64,000 bases of DNA from Neospora caninum Liverpool (taxonomy: Eukaryota; Apicomplexa; Conoidasida; Eucoccidiorida; Sarcocystidae): contig NC_018388.1 of the NCBI RefSeq assembly GCF_000208865.1, positions 248,001-312,000 on the forward strand, written 5' to 3'. Both the position numbers and the translations under genes were made by a program. The notes beneath the pieces were generated by a model. It saw nothing but the letters and a program-made list of their open reading frames with translations. It was not told the origin of the DNA and did not search any database. Every line of letters begins with the position of its first letter. The stretch's first letter is position 1. Positions 13,924 to 26,035 of the stretch are shown here, piece after piece.

Positions 13924-15720
13924 ATGCGTTCCGCTCCCTCTCTCTCCCCCTCTGCTAGCTCGGACGTCGCGTTTTGCCGAGCTGACGTCGGTCCCCCGTG
14001 GCCGGATCCCGGCGCGGATGCGCGGCAGGAAACCGAGACTGCGTCTGTTTCTGGGGCGGCTTCCGCGGACTCCCAGGCCGCCTGTTGGAGGGCGATGCCA
14101 GCAAAAAGTGAATGGCCCAGCGGTGACGCCCCGGGTCACCGCGCGCCTGCTGGAGCCGATCCACCGCCGCCATGCAGCGGGCGCGGAGACACGAGTCTGC
14201 CTCCATCTGCAGACAACGCGGAACACCCGGCGGGCGTCAAGGCTGAAGCCTCTGAGGCCACCGTCGGGCAGTGCGGAGCCCAGCGACCTGGCGGTGAACG
14301 CGTCGCGGGATCAGACGAGATGGGGGAAGGAACGCCGTCTCGGGACGAAGGGTTGTGCACAGAGAGGCGCTCGAGCCTCCCGGGTTCTGCAGAAGGGAGG
14401 AACTGTAGAACTGTCGCCCCCGCCAGAGGTCCAGGCGGCGGGGGCAAGAAGGAGGAGGCAACGGGGTGCGAACCGAGGTTCGAAGCAGCCGGGAGGCAGG
14501 CGAAAGACGGGGACGACCGCCCGAACGGCGTGTCTGGAGCGGCAAAACGATGCAGAGGTGACAGGGACGACTCGGGAAGGGGCGACCGGGAGGCGACAAC
14601 TGTCGGAGACTGCTGCAGTCTCTGCGGACTGCCTCGAACAGCTGAAGGTGGGCAAGCGCCTTCCAAGGACGCGTCGGGTACCAATGGGGACAAGCAGCGG
14701 GGCCAGGCAGCGAGTGCGGCCGATGGCGAAGACGACGAGACGTGGGTTTGTGGCGCCTGTCTTCGATGCGCAGAAGAAGACGCCAAGACAGAAGAGGCTC
14801 TGTGGCAAACAGAGCAGGACCGAAGCGGAGAACCGCATCCACAGCGGCCGGTCGCCAGTGTAGAGACGCCCAAGGAGGAAGCAGCGAAAGGGACCGCGGG
14901 GGCGGGGTCTGCGGCTCAGGATGTGCCCGCCGTTGGAACGGTGCGAACGGGGCCGGGGCATGCGCCTGGCCGATCGGCAGGAAGTGGGGAGACAGGCGCG
15001 CGAGGATGTTCCGACGCGGAGCCTGCCGTGTCGGCCGCGAGCGGGACTGGCCCGAAGCGCCGAGACGCTGTGCCGACAGGCAGCGGGGGCAACGCGGCGT
15101 GTGGCGGGCGAGACAGGGCGGGGGCCGCTCTGCCTGCAGTGCCGGTTCCGGTGTCTAACCCAGCCAAGTGTTTCGACGAAGGGACGACTCGAAGCACAAC
15201 GGTTCACATCGGGCCGAACCACCAAGTTCCGGCTCTGCCCGCGTTTTTCCTCGACAGCAGCTGCTGGCCGCGGCCGCCCATGGACACAGGCCTGGACCCG
15301 AGCCTAACTGCGCGCCTGGTGTATTCGCCGTCTGCGCTGGAGCGAATCAAGTTGAGGCGCGAACAAGAAGGGAGACAGGATCGGGCCATCAGCTCCGACG
15401 CCGACATGACGGCCTTCGTGAAGGCCTGCTCGCAGAACTGGAAGACGCGGCCGGGGTGGCAGCCCTTCAGCCCGGAGTTCGCGTACAAGATTCTCCACTA
15501 CGCGGGGTACGATCCAGTGCGTGCGTTGCAGGTCATGAACGATCCTCAGTTCAGCTTCCGAGACGTGTGTGATCCCCCGCTGCGCAAATACGACAACAAG
15601 TGGAAACCGAAAGACCGGCGAGGCCTGATCGCAGCAACGCCGTATCCGCCTCCCATATCCGCCAGAGGCTCGTTGGCCCGGAGGCACCACCGGGAGGTTT
15701 CCGGGTACTCGCTACGCTAA
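13924..15720 (+). CDS. ELM2-like domain protein, putative chromatin co-repressor subunit
   Basis: A single-exon frame of 598 aa. Residues 1-420 are disordered, rich in Gly, Ala, Glu, Arg and Ser. Within them sit two Cys pairs, C231-x2-C234 and C276-x2-C279 (C282 nearby), spaced like a split zinc-binding site but matching no finger I can name. The C-terminus resembles an ELM2 domain: the opening VHIGPNHQVPALP (427-439), a middle LVYSPSALE segment, and the closing helix FAYKILHYAGYDPVRAL near 519-535. ELM2 proteins (MTA, MIER, CoREST types) bind class I histone deacetylases, usually with a SANT domain after ELM2. I see no SANT here; the protein ends about 60 residues later, so a spliced 3' exon could be missing. 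The start is the first ATG of the frame. The HDAC link is inference from the family. The ELM2 call is by eye and moderately sure. Confidence 0.6.
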   Translation: MRSAPSLSPSASSDVAFCRADVGPPWPDPGADARQETETASVSGAASADSQAACWRAMPAKSEWPSGDAPGHRAPAGADPPPPCSGRGDTSLPPSADNAEHPAGVKAEASEATVGQCGAQRPGGERVAGSDEMGEGTPSRDEGLCTERRSSLPGSAEGRNCRTVAPARGPGGGGKKEEATGCEPRFEAAGRQAKDGDDRPNGVSGAAKRCRGDRDDSGRGDREATTVGDCCSLCGLPRTAEGGQAPSKDASGTNGDKQRGQAASAADGEDDETWVCGACLRCAEEDAKTEEALWQTEQDRSGEPHPQRPVASVETPKEEAAKGTAGAGSAAQDVPAVGTVRTGPGHAPGRSAGSGETGARGCSDAEPAVSAASGTGPKRRDAVPTGSGGNAACGGRDRAGAALPAVPVPVSNPAKCFDEGTTRSTTVHIGPNHQVPALPAFFLDSSCWPRPPMDTGLDPSLTARLVYSPSALERIKLRREQEGRQDRAISSDADMTAFVKACSQNWKTRPGWQPFSPEFAYKILHYAGYDPVRALQVMNDPQFSFRDVCDPPLRKYDNKWKPKDRRGLIAATPYPPPISARGSLARRHHREVSGYSLR

Positions 15721-18700
15721 CTTCTTCGCGCGAAAGCCACGCAAGGGTTTCGTGTGTCTGAGAGTTTGCGCTCGGCCATGTTGCCTAAAGAGTTCCGCGA
15801 TACCTGCCGAGGCACACGTCTCCGTCCCAGGCCGAGTGGTGAAGAGGGCAGCGTATACGAAAAAAGCAGGCACTAAAGAGAGGCGAAGCGAGAGGGCGTG
15901 GCGCTCCGGATGCATCCGGAGATCGTGTCTTTTTGTGTGTTCATGCTCTCAAGGAAGAATGCTGGAAACGCCGGGTGTCTATACACTCTTTCGTTCGTTC
16001 GCACTCGCAGTTGTGTATGAAGAGGGGTGTGCGTGTGCACGGCTGGTCACGGTGTTTTTTCGCGCTTTGGGAAGCGGGCGAAGGTCGTCCGCAAGTCGGA
16101 GAACGAACTGGCTTTCGAACACGGGGAAAGCACAGAGAAGCCTTTTGCCGTCAGTGCTGCTCGGGTTTGATTGACTCCATCCCACAGACGCCGCAGGCGG
16201 CCAGACAGAGTTCGTGCACGATGCATGCAGTGTTCCTTGCAGCGGGGTCTTGTGAGCAGACTTCCTCAGAGAGTTAGGAGATTGCATTTCGCAGCCTGAA
16301 GGAGGTGAGCTTGCGAGACGGCAGGCTCGGCAAACCGGACCGCGGGTGGCTGACAGAGCAGGAACTGGTGTCCGGCTAAGCGAGGGGCGTGGAGCTGACA
16401 GCGTCTTTGTCACGACGCGAACAGCAGAACGCTAGAAAAGGTGATTTTCTAAAGTCCGTGCCTGGACATTGACGCCGGCGCCGTGATTTCCCATAGTTTC
16501 TTTGGTCTGTCACATGGAGCCCCAATACCGCTGGTCTAAAGACCAACACGCGTGGTCGTGTGGGTCTAGGAGGCTCACGGGTTTGCGGCCGCGTCTTCTG
16601 GAAAGGAATATTATAGGGCATGCCCACGGTATCTGTTCGGCTGACGCATTTTTGTCCATTCCACGTATCCGCAGATATGTATATGCATGCATATGTATTC
16701 ATACGAGGGATAAATGTGTTAAACTCAGCTGAATGCTCCAAAGGGTGTGAGAGGAGAGCATCGACTACACTCACGTGGTGGGGGGGAGATTTCGGAGTTT
16801 TATTTTCATTGTCCACGTTACAGTCGTTTACTGGAGCAGCGGACGCATCTGGGCTCCGGTCTCCATGTGCGATGCGCCCGACACGGAAATGGGAAGGGGA
16901 CAGAAAAGATCTTTTGGCTGCCACTTTCAGTTTCCTTTTGTATTATTTCTGACGGCGTTCTTGTGATACCGGAAGAAATATATGGTGGGTGGCTGGACAG
17001 TTGATGTCGAGTTTGGTGTATACCGATCGCATCTGGTTGATTGGAGTGTACGGCGGTTGTGTGTTCTGCGGAGTTTGGGAAACTCGTTATCTCCTTGTTG
17101 TCATTGCCTCTTTTTTCCGTTCTCTTCCTCTTTTTCTGCTCCCTTTTCTCCTTGTATTTCGTTCCTTCTTTCATCTTCCAAAGTAGTGGGGCAGGGATGT
17201 CAAAGACAGTGGAAACGTCTGCCCCGTGCCTGGTGCCTGTCTTCTGAAACAACTCGCATGATGCAAAAGACGAAATGCAGATAGTCTGCCGAAAAACAGA
17301 GCTCTAGCATCGTAACAGGGTTCACTGGTGGAGGCAGAGCTATTTTGGGACTCCTCTTACCATTTTGGACGGTGTTTTAGTCCCCCCGAAAAAAGCCGCC
17401 CTTCCCCTTCGAGTCGACAAACTGGGTGTTTCTTTCTGAATGACGGCCTTTACTTCCAGCACACCCACCATCGGATGTGTACCTGTACTTTTAGCCCATT
17501 TTTCTTGAGTTCGAGTTCTCGAAAGGCAAGGGGGTGGATTTTTTACGTTTTCCCCAAGGAAGAATTGTGCACACGATGTAGGTAGTGAAGGAGCACGCTG
17601 ATCACGCAGCAGCTTTACCTGAACTGTCACGTGTACACGGGTCGACCAAGATAAGTGACGAAATGTAACCTGCCACTGTCAGTGTCGATGCTATCTGTTT
17701 CCTTCGTTCACCAAAATTGCTTCACGACGCGGCCGCGCAGATACAAAGCGCCGCAAACTCGACACCGAATGGCGCTGCCCCGAATTCGAGGGGTTCCTTT
17801 ACCGCCGCACGACGTGTCCGGTCTCGAAGGTACGCGCGGCCCATTCTTAAAACGCCTGTGAAAACTTAACGAACACACTACCCTGACACTTTTCCTACAG
17901 GTTAACCAGTTTTCGTGGCTACGCACTGGAAAGGCAGTTCGTATTTCGAAGTCCAGTCGTCTAAAACTCGAATCGGTGTGTGTCGAAGCCTCTTCCTTGA
18001 GAAGAATTGACGCGGCTGACAATGCCACCATGTGAACCTCAGCTCTCTGGTCTACAGTCTACAGCGCCTGCGTCTTTATCGGCTAGCGGGGCGCTTGGAG
18101 AGTCACGGTGCATTTTGAACAACTTTGCCGTACCTTCAAGCAGGACCACTAGAAGCACGAGTTGTGCCTTTCTGTTTAGTTTTGTCCACGCTCCTTGTGT
18201 AAACTCCCGCTGGTCGGCACACACGCTTCACGGTGTTTGTCTCTCTGCCTGGAATAGAATGTGCCTTTGACACCAGGCGAATGGCGTTTCTTGCCCGAAT
18301 AGCAGCAGGAGATCGCAACTGCAAATACACGTACGTCTGCTCGAGTTCAGTGGTTACCGCTTTTGTGTGAGGCGATGGATCGTGTTCTGACCCGGAACGA
18401 TGGTGACGACGCTTGCCGGTATTGTTGACACGTCTTGATGCGTTCACACGGCAGGGACACTGCCACCAATTCAAATCAATCACAGCATGGGCTCGATATC
18501 TCCCAAAAACTCTGCTTGCATGACCAACGCCCTTTTACGTCTCCAGCAGCGGGAGATCTGATTTTTCAGAAAGTGTACCCATTGCGTTTCCTCTCTATAC
18601 ATGTTACTATCCATGCGTGCTTGCGTGAGCAAACACATTAACTGTTCGAAACGAAAAAACCACGATTTCGGAGAGGCGCCGCTCTCCGGTCACCGCGCTC

Positions 18701-19390
18701 AGAAGCGGTAATTCTTGATACCTTCATGTTCCTCTGAGCGTTGGCGCCGCTGTGACCGGAGAAGGGAGAAGACATTCCATATTTAGAATTTCTAGCAGCA
18801 AAAACAAGCTACAAAAACGTGGAGGGCATTTGCCCATTCAGCAGGTGTTTATCAGCGTTTCCTCGCATATTCAAAAAACTGGTCGGGGTAGCCTCAATTT
18901 GGATAAGGGAACGCGCGTGGTTGTTGCTCCGGTGTAGTACACGGCAACTGGCTACCATGTGCGGCGACGAAACTCGGCGTCGGGCAGCAGGAAGGCCGGC
19001 GAGGCATACCGGCAAAGAACTTGCGTTGGCGGGGCGGGGGAATCTGTACAGGAGGACGCGCGCATAGATCAGCCGCCCTCCCTTTCTCCCAAAAGAGGTG
19101 GTCTCGAACGTGGTGACGACTCGCCATCGTTTGCTGAGCAAGGTATTCTGCAGAGCAAGACATCGGAAAGACTGCATCTCGTTTCTGAGTGAACATGTGT
19201 GTTCGGCGGAAGTAACTGCAGAGAACTAGGAAGAAAGCCCCTTCGGCATCACTGCCGTGTACCAGCGCTCGAGCGGATTAGGTGAGCGCTCAAGCACACG
19301 GTGTGCGACAAGGCTGCTGGTAAACCTGTGTGAAAGGAAAACCGTGCGTCTGGCATGGCACAGAAGCCACCTCTTGTCGAAGTTACAACG
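15721..19390. other. 3.7 kb convergent spacer, no supported gene
   Basis: Separates the 3' ends of the ELM2-like gene (+) and the alveolin gene (-), so both 3' UTRs should lie here. A 182-codon minus-strand frame at 16376-16924 has no recognisable domain. The only notable structure is the inverted repeat at 18670-18762. Confidence 0.45.
18670..18762. repeat. Compound inverted repeat, possible structured element
   Basis: An 11-bp perfect inverted pair, TCTCCGGTCAC (18683-18693) and GTGACCGGAGA (18752-18762), encloses an 8-bp perfect pair, CGCTCAGA (18696-18703) and TCTGAGCG (18733-18740). A third, competing hairpin GGAGAG/CTCTCC (18670-18675 with 18682-18687) overlaps the left outer arm. The segment GGCGCCGC also occurs in both halves. 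It lies in a non-coding spacer. Seen: the pairing. Unknown: whether it is transcribed. Confidence 0.6.
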
Positions 19391-22300
19391 TTACCGACTG
19401 AGACTCCCAGGATTTAGCTTTTGAGGTTTTAGGAAGACGGGAAGGGAGATTGAACCTTCCGACCTTATGGGAAAGCGTATCCTTTTTTCTATCGGTGCAT
19501 CCTCTGGCTTACCCTCTTGCTCGGGCGTTAACCGTTCTCTATCCATGTGACGAACACCGCGAAGAACTGCTTGTCCCGGAACGAGCTCTGGAATCGGCGG
19601 TCTTGTCTCGAAACGGTCGTGTATGACCACATAGGGTTTCTCCACAGGGACGTCAACGACTTGTGTATGGTCTCCTGGGAGCAAGACCGGCTTTACAGAC
19701 TGAGAAACTGGGACAGGGTACTCATGGTCCCGGTAAGTCGTTACGAAGAAAGGCTCGTCGACAACTGTAACCCTGTTTATCGAGACAAAGGACACAACAA
19801 AGTGCAAAGCGGTGTTTCCTTCGGACACAGAGACACACAAATCCAAAGAGGATTATATATGAACGTGAAAATTTTGGCTACGGAGACTCCTACGCCAACG
19901 ACAGTGAAAACGAGCTCTGTGCAAGCCTACTTTGGGACTTCGTAGGGAACCTCAATGTCATGGTATTCCGGTATGTGGTTCACGATCGTGTCGTGAACGA
20001 TTTTTGGTTCGTAGCGCGTCTTGTACCGTGGTACTTCCTTGTACTGCAGTGAAGAAACACCTCAAACACACAGGCCTTTCATATCAATTTGCTTTTGGAA
20101 ACTGCCTTGCTCTTGAGCCTACACTCCCTCTAGCGTGTAAATGCCAGAATTCTGAGACGCCGGAGCCTTGCTTAGAGCGCGGCACGTGCCCAAACATAAC
20201 TCCCGGTGTAGCGTTCGTTCACTATGGTGCAAGTAACGGCTGACAATACATGGCGCTGTGTTCTGTCGTGAGGAACGCGCTACTCGATCACGGCGAGTTG
20301 ACGATGAGAAGTCGTCCCGCAACTGCAAATCGACACCACCGGTCCAGGCGGCCGTTTGACGGGACTTACTCGTCGAGGTTTAAGTTGACTGTATAACCTA
20401 GAGTGACTATTTAGATGCACGTAGGCGTGTATAAATGTAAACAGATTTCGATGAGAATCCTGTCTCCGCTTTTCTAGTAGGTGACGAAGTCAATAATGAA
20501 CAGCTCACTGCGTGTCTGTATTCTCGTCTCCCCTTACATGGATTTCCGGCACAGAAACTTCGCTTTTTGTCTTGTGAATGTGGTATTTCGGGACGATGCG
20601 AGTGAATTCCCTGGGGACCTGAAAATAGGAAACGGCAGTCTCTGCTGTCAGGTAACCGTCGAGTAATCGCTAGACAGACCAGCGAGAAACAAACGAGAGC
20701 TGCCAAGGCTTTCAGCTGCATCCACGGAACGCCCCTTTCTACAGAAAAGAGGACAGAACGCATTCACTGACGCGCCTCTGTCTTTGAAATTTTGGAACGG
20801 TGAGCCATTTATTTCGACTTGGGAACAGAGAGTAAGAAGCTGCCAGCGTCCCGGACTTACGTCAACGACTTTGACCTTGGCTACGGGCTTCAGGACCTCC
20901 TGAATTTGGTGAACCTCCTCGTACCGGTCGACGATCTTAATTATTGGAACATCGACATACTTGGGAATAATTTTCGTCTCGAACCGCGGAACGTATGTAA
21001 TATTCTCCCTGATCTCCTCCTTAGGCACGTGCTTGATCACTTCGATAATCTCGGGAACCTGAATCGGAAAAAAAGCTTCGTCGCATCACGTAACCTCCAC
21101 TCAGAGTACGCTTACTGGGTCGTCTCATCGTGCTGATTGCTTTACGAGTATTCTCGGCAACATGCCATGCACGCCTGAAGGTTACTCGCAGATAAACTGG
21201 TGTTTGCAAAGCCGGTCTCAGTTGAGCAGGTTCGTAAGCACAAATACCGTCGACACTGTACTCGGCGAATGCGTGAACCTGGACGCACTGTTCCCGTACT
21301 TGAGAAGCGAAACGGGAGTTTCAGATCTTTAGCCATCATTCATTGTTTTAAGAAGCCGTTCAATGGTGGCCCTTGATAAAAAAACGGATGTCTCACCACC
21401 TGCTTTCCGGGTCCAAGAGCGTTCTCTCACCTCAACAATGACATCAGAATAGATTACTTCCGGGACCTCGACAAACTTCTCGACCTCTTGAATGATGGGC
21501 TTGTCGACAAAGCGAATCCGCTCTTCGATTTGCTGTTTGTGGACGATCGTATCGACTACCTTTACCACGGGCACCTCGATGCGATTTTCGACGACGCTCA
21601 CCGGGCGTAACCGGGGGACCACGCACTCAACCTGATGACCACAAGTCGCGGAAATCGCATCTTCATGACCCCCTTCTTCGCGGTGAGGCATCGGCATTTT
21701 TGATCCCGGACAGAAGCCACGCCACCGCGCCCAATACCAGACCTGATTCATCAGACGGTTCCTTAAAGGACTTCCGCCTTTGCAAGGTTTGTTCACCTCG
21801 TGGGGAAAAATACTGCTCGTGTCATTGACGCTGAGCCGCCGCGCAGTCCCCCCGCGACAACCGAGAGGAGCCACGCCACTGTCAGTTTGCTGTTGCACGA
21901 AGTTACCCCGTTGACTTGTCAGAGCGTTGCAGTAAATGAGCATGGCGTTGGCGGCTCGCCCCACAATGGGAAATCTGTGTTTTCTGGCTCTCCTGCGACT
22001 TACCCTGTCGTAACCTTCCGTGACCATCTTCTGTTCAACAACTGCCTGACTCCTCTTGGCTTTAGAGTAGTTGGGCCGAGAACTGTCCGTAGCCGATGCC
22101 GCTGCATCCGGAGGGTCGACTTGAGCGGATGTGCACGCACGTTCACCCGCAGGCGTCGGAGAAGTTTGGTGCCAGGTTGCCGGTCCGTTTCCTGAGGGTG
22201 GATGGGTCGGCCCGCATGAGCGCTGGAAGGCGGAGGGATTTGACGAAGACGACAGCGTAGGTGTCGGGTGGCCGGGGCCTGCGGGCGTTCCAAGCAACGA

Positions 22301-23582
22301 ACGCGGCTTAGGAGAAACGGAAATGGCGGGTTTTGCTGGGAAGCTAACAGGTTTCGGGGTTCACGCCACGGAATCCTCTACGGCCACACGAGACAACGAA
22401 AATTTTTTAGAAAGGAGGCAGTCTGTCAACACGATTCCTTGTGGGGAAGAGCTCCGCGTCACAGTTCGCCCCAGTTTTTCTCCATCTCGTCCTCTCAACT
22501 TACCGAGGATAGAGCCGATTCCACCGCAGACTCGTAATTGAGATATCTGCTCAGTCGGAGTGGCGTATATCCCAACTCCGTGTGAAGATTCTTTCGAGGA
22601 AGCCGCGGAGACCGCTGGCGGTGGTGCATTTTGCCAGGGGGAAAGTGGACGCGAGCTCTGTCTGACAGGCCTGATGTAAACCTGCGGCTTTCCTTCTGGG
22701 AAGGGTGCAAGAGGCTGCCGCGCTGCGCCATAGAAGGACCGACATGAGGCACTTCGGTCGTCAGCGGATGAGCTTGGAGTTGTGCACATTCGAGTAGTTG
22801 TTTCAGCACAGGAAAGACGCGGAGACAGCGTCTGGCACCGAGTGACTGGGGGAGGTAGATCTGCAAATGAATTTTGCACCTCCCTCGGTTGCGGAGTCCG
22901 CCGTGGCGGGCGCGTTGGGCAGAAACAGAAAGCTGCGGCGGATTCTGCGACGCTTGCTTGACGCCCCTGCCTTTGCATGGAGCGGCCAGTCGGCGTTCGC
23001 TGACGAGGGTCGGTCCCACTTGGAGTCGGCTCAATCAGAATCGTGCCCAAGCATCGCGGAGTCTGTGGCCGTGGAAGACCCGGCGACAGGCGTTCGAGTT
23101 CGCGTTGGTGGAAACGCTCAGAGAAGGGCTGATGAGGTACGTTGTCATTCTCGTCCTGTTTTGTGCAACGCCGGACACACATACAAAAACAGTGGCGCCT
23201 TCGTTTCAGCGGCATAGGCGCTCGTAGACCACACCAAATCTAGCGCGCGCTACCCCCCACGGGGTTTTTCGGGGCAGAAGCACTTCAAACCCTGTCCCTC
23301 CGAGCGCGTTCATGGCAGGATCACGCACACGTGATCGTCCTACCGCGCCGGCGTCCTGATCTGAACAAGAAATTCCTGCGTTTGAAGCTGAAGCTAGTCT
23401 CCAGATGTCCCCCAACCCGCCCTGTCACAAAGTGGCATGGAATGTCTTCCTATCCGCATCACAGAGTCGTACGGTTGGTGGCCTCTGTGGACCGGGACGG
23501 CGAGAGCACAAAGTGTCCGACGGAAGCTGCTTACCGGGAGCGACACTCTCCCCTGAGGCACTGGTGGCAAGCAGATCGGCAT
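19391..23582 (-). CDS. Alveolin-repeat inner membrane complex (IMC) protein
   Basis: A structural protein of the alveolate subpellicular filament network under the plasma membrane. Exons in transcript order: 23582-23535, 23128-22504, 22335-22004, 21631-21431, 21058-20861, 20618-20538, 20043-19931, 19772-19391; 1980 nt, 659 aa, phases consistent. Residues 1-335 are Pro/Ser/Arg-rich. Residues about 336-600 carry the alveolin signature: short valine/proline/charged repeats such as VPVVKVVDTIVHKQQIEERI, IPKYVDVPIIKIVDRYEEVH, VPEIHYKEVPRYKTRYEPKI and VVDVPVEKPYVVIHDRFETR. The C-terminal tail is basic. The first exon is the least certain part. It supplies the N-terminus MPIC, whose Cys4 could be acylated as in other IMC proteins, and joins in phase. 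The alternative is an unspliced start at ATG 23215, giving 672 aa. I cannot assign an IMC number. Confidence 0.88.
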
Positions 23583-26035
23583 TTTTTAAGACTGGCTCCT
23601 TTTCCGCTGCGAGGGCCGTGTGCAAAGCTTGTCACGCGTTTGTTTCACGCGACGAGACCTGTGCGTTGGTTTTCGGGATTCCGGTAAATCGGCGGTGTGG
23701 CTTCGCGCAATACCGATATGGATCCGGCAGGTCGTATGGTCAGGGAAAACGCATATTTTGGCGGGACAGCCTACGAAGGAAGACTTACCCCTTTTCCACA
23801 CATTTTCAGGCCATACGGGGATACCAATCGCGCACGACGGAACAATGCCGCCACAGGCACGATGCACGGGGGAAGTTGCCTCAGATTCCAACCTACAGAT
23901 GCACTTTCTGTCTTATTGCGTTGGGAGCACGACGGATATTGTCATGGATGGACCTAGTCTTCTTATTTTAATGAGGAAGCTTGCGTAGAGGCCAGAGAAG
24001 AACGCGGGAAATCGCTGGCGTTTTCCAGCGAGCGACTGCAACTGCCACAGGCGAGATTTGACTGGCGGTCGTTAACCAGCAGTCCACGAGCGTTTCTCGT
24101 CCGGTCCACAAAAAGGAACACAAGCAACGTCACGTGTTACTGGCATACAGCTTCTGGTGTATGGTTATTTTTCAACATGCTTTTGTGTCCTGAAAAAGAT
24201 GAGAGACCGTATTGCTACGATGGAGGCACGCTGCAGTCAGATACCGCGGGTTCCTTGCCAGCCGCTGTGTCTGGGTTTCTCAGGCCGTGCGGGTTGTTGA
24301 CGCTTGTCGCGAGCGGACGAGAAAACAGATAAATTAACATTCCAAGGAACTTATTTTCGTTCGGTGAGGAAAAGAAAAAGAGAGAGGGGGGGCTCATGCG
24401 TCCACACGGGAAAGAAAGGAGAAAGGGGAGCTTTTAAATGTGCGCTCCACGTCGCTGGATTAGCCATTCAAGACAAATGAGGGAGATGGCGAGTCTTCGT
24501 CGAGTGACCTCGGAGGCCCGCGTTGCAGTGTGACGAGACACGCATCTGGCCTCCAATAGAATGTCTGATACTAAAGAGAAGCAGCAGATATGTGTTCTTA
24601 CTGTCGCACCAGAGAAGTAGAGAGCCTCCGTCCGGTCCAGAAGGAAAAAACACCGGTTTTTCCTGCTGAGGTACCCGTCCCAATGGAGACCTTCGATCAC
24701 TCAAGTGCGAAAGAGAACTCGCAAGCGGTGGAACTGCACGGCATCCTATCCTTGAGGGAGGGGGGCAGAAGCGGTGCGACATGCCATCTGTGACCGCAAG
24801 GTAAAAGAACTTGATCTTGCGTTGCGTCTATCTACTGCAAAAACCAGCCAGTGAAAATGCACTGGGTCAATCCTTGAAACACGATACACGAGAGATCTAC
24901 GCTCATTGATGTGTTAAATTGACGCTGCGTTTCCGCCTGATACGATCTGTTGAGCCAGTGAAAACCCCAGTTTCGGAAAAAGAGTTTGAATATGCAGCGC
25001 CTCCGTTCCTTTGAAGTATCGTTCGAGCCGATATTTTTTTTTCTGGCTTTCACCTGTCGACAGTGAATTTCCCTGCAGTTGTGGAGGGTAGCGTATTCGC
25101 CGGGCAGCACGCTTCGATTGTTGTTTTCGTATGCCGTTAATGGCGGGCAAGCTACCTTGCTCCACACATCGCTGCCCTCTCTCGCTGGCGTCCACAATCA
25201 TCACTCTACGACAATCCGTGACAAGAGGTCACACAGGTCGGACCAAAGGGTGTGCCGCTGTTTTCGTAAATGCCTTTCGAGGGAGCGAACGGGCCGTACA
25301 ATCCACCGTATCACAGCCTATCGTGTTTGCCGTACTTACCCTGTCACATTCACCTTCGACGCTGCATTTGAGCCGAATTTGAAGACGAATTTTACAAGGT
25401 CGCAAGACGTAGCCAGCCATCTACAGTGCTAGGAGGACCGAAGTTAACGTGACACTGACAGCAAATAAGTCCTACGACTCCGAACAAAAAGCTGAGAAGC
25501 ACACGTGGCTCTTTGGTGGTGGTGACCGTTTGTGCGGAACGATCCCAGCAGTTGCCACGCATCTATAAGCACGCCTGGGTATCACAATCAAGATCTGGTT
25601 CTTCGTGAGAGGCACAGGCCTTGAGGCGGTCAAACCACCCTCTAACAACGCAATTGCACTGCCAGGTTCTCCTGGCACATACCGTCAGGGAGTGTACCGA
25701 AAGAGGTTTCAGTTCTAACGGCAGACCAGTCGTTGCTGTACAGGTAGACCCTCGCGCCCATGCTCTTGGATAAAAAGGGAGCTTAAGTTAACGGCACCAC
25801 AACGCCGCCCGTTCAGACAGGAAGCTCGACGCAAGTACATCTTTCCTGGGAAGTGTGTCCACCCTGTACACCGTTCATGCTTACTAAAAATTTCCTACCA
25901 CAAGGACCACGGAGACCAACAGCAACTGCCGCACACAATCGCACCCCCAGTGATCACTGGGCGTTTTCTCGCATCTGGTCGAGCGCTCTCTGCAACTGCA
26001 TTCCGTCAGTAAGCGGGCTACTATTCAACTCGATT
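23583..26035. other. 2.5 kb spacer upstream of the alveolin gene
   Basis: Lies between the alveolin 5' end and the methyltransferase stop, both on the minus strand. It should contain the alveolin promoter and leader and the methyltransferase 3' UTR. A minus-strand GT donor-like site near 23786 could belong to a 5' UTR intron. No protein-coding frame here is convincing. Confidence 0.4.

Noticed and set aside
14136..14873. 245-codon minus-strand frame inside the ELM2-like gene
   Set aside because: Shadow of a GC-rich exon; the plus frame carries the ELM2-like and CxxC features.
16376..16924. 182-codon minus-strand frame in the convergent spacer
   Set aside because: No domain, no signal peptide and no splice partner; composition is non-coding.
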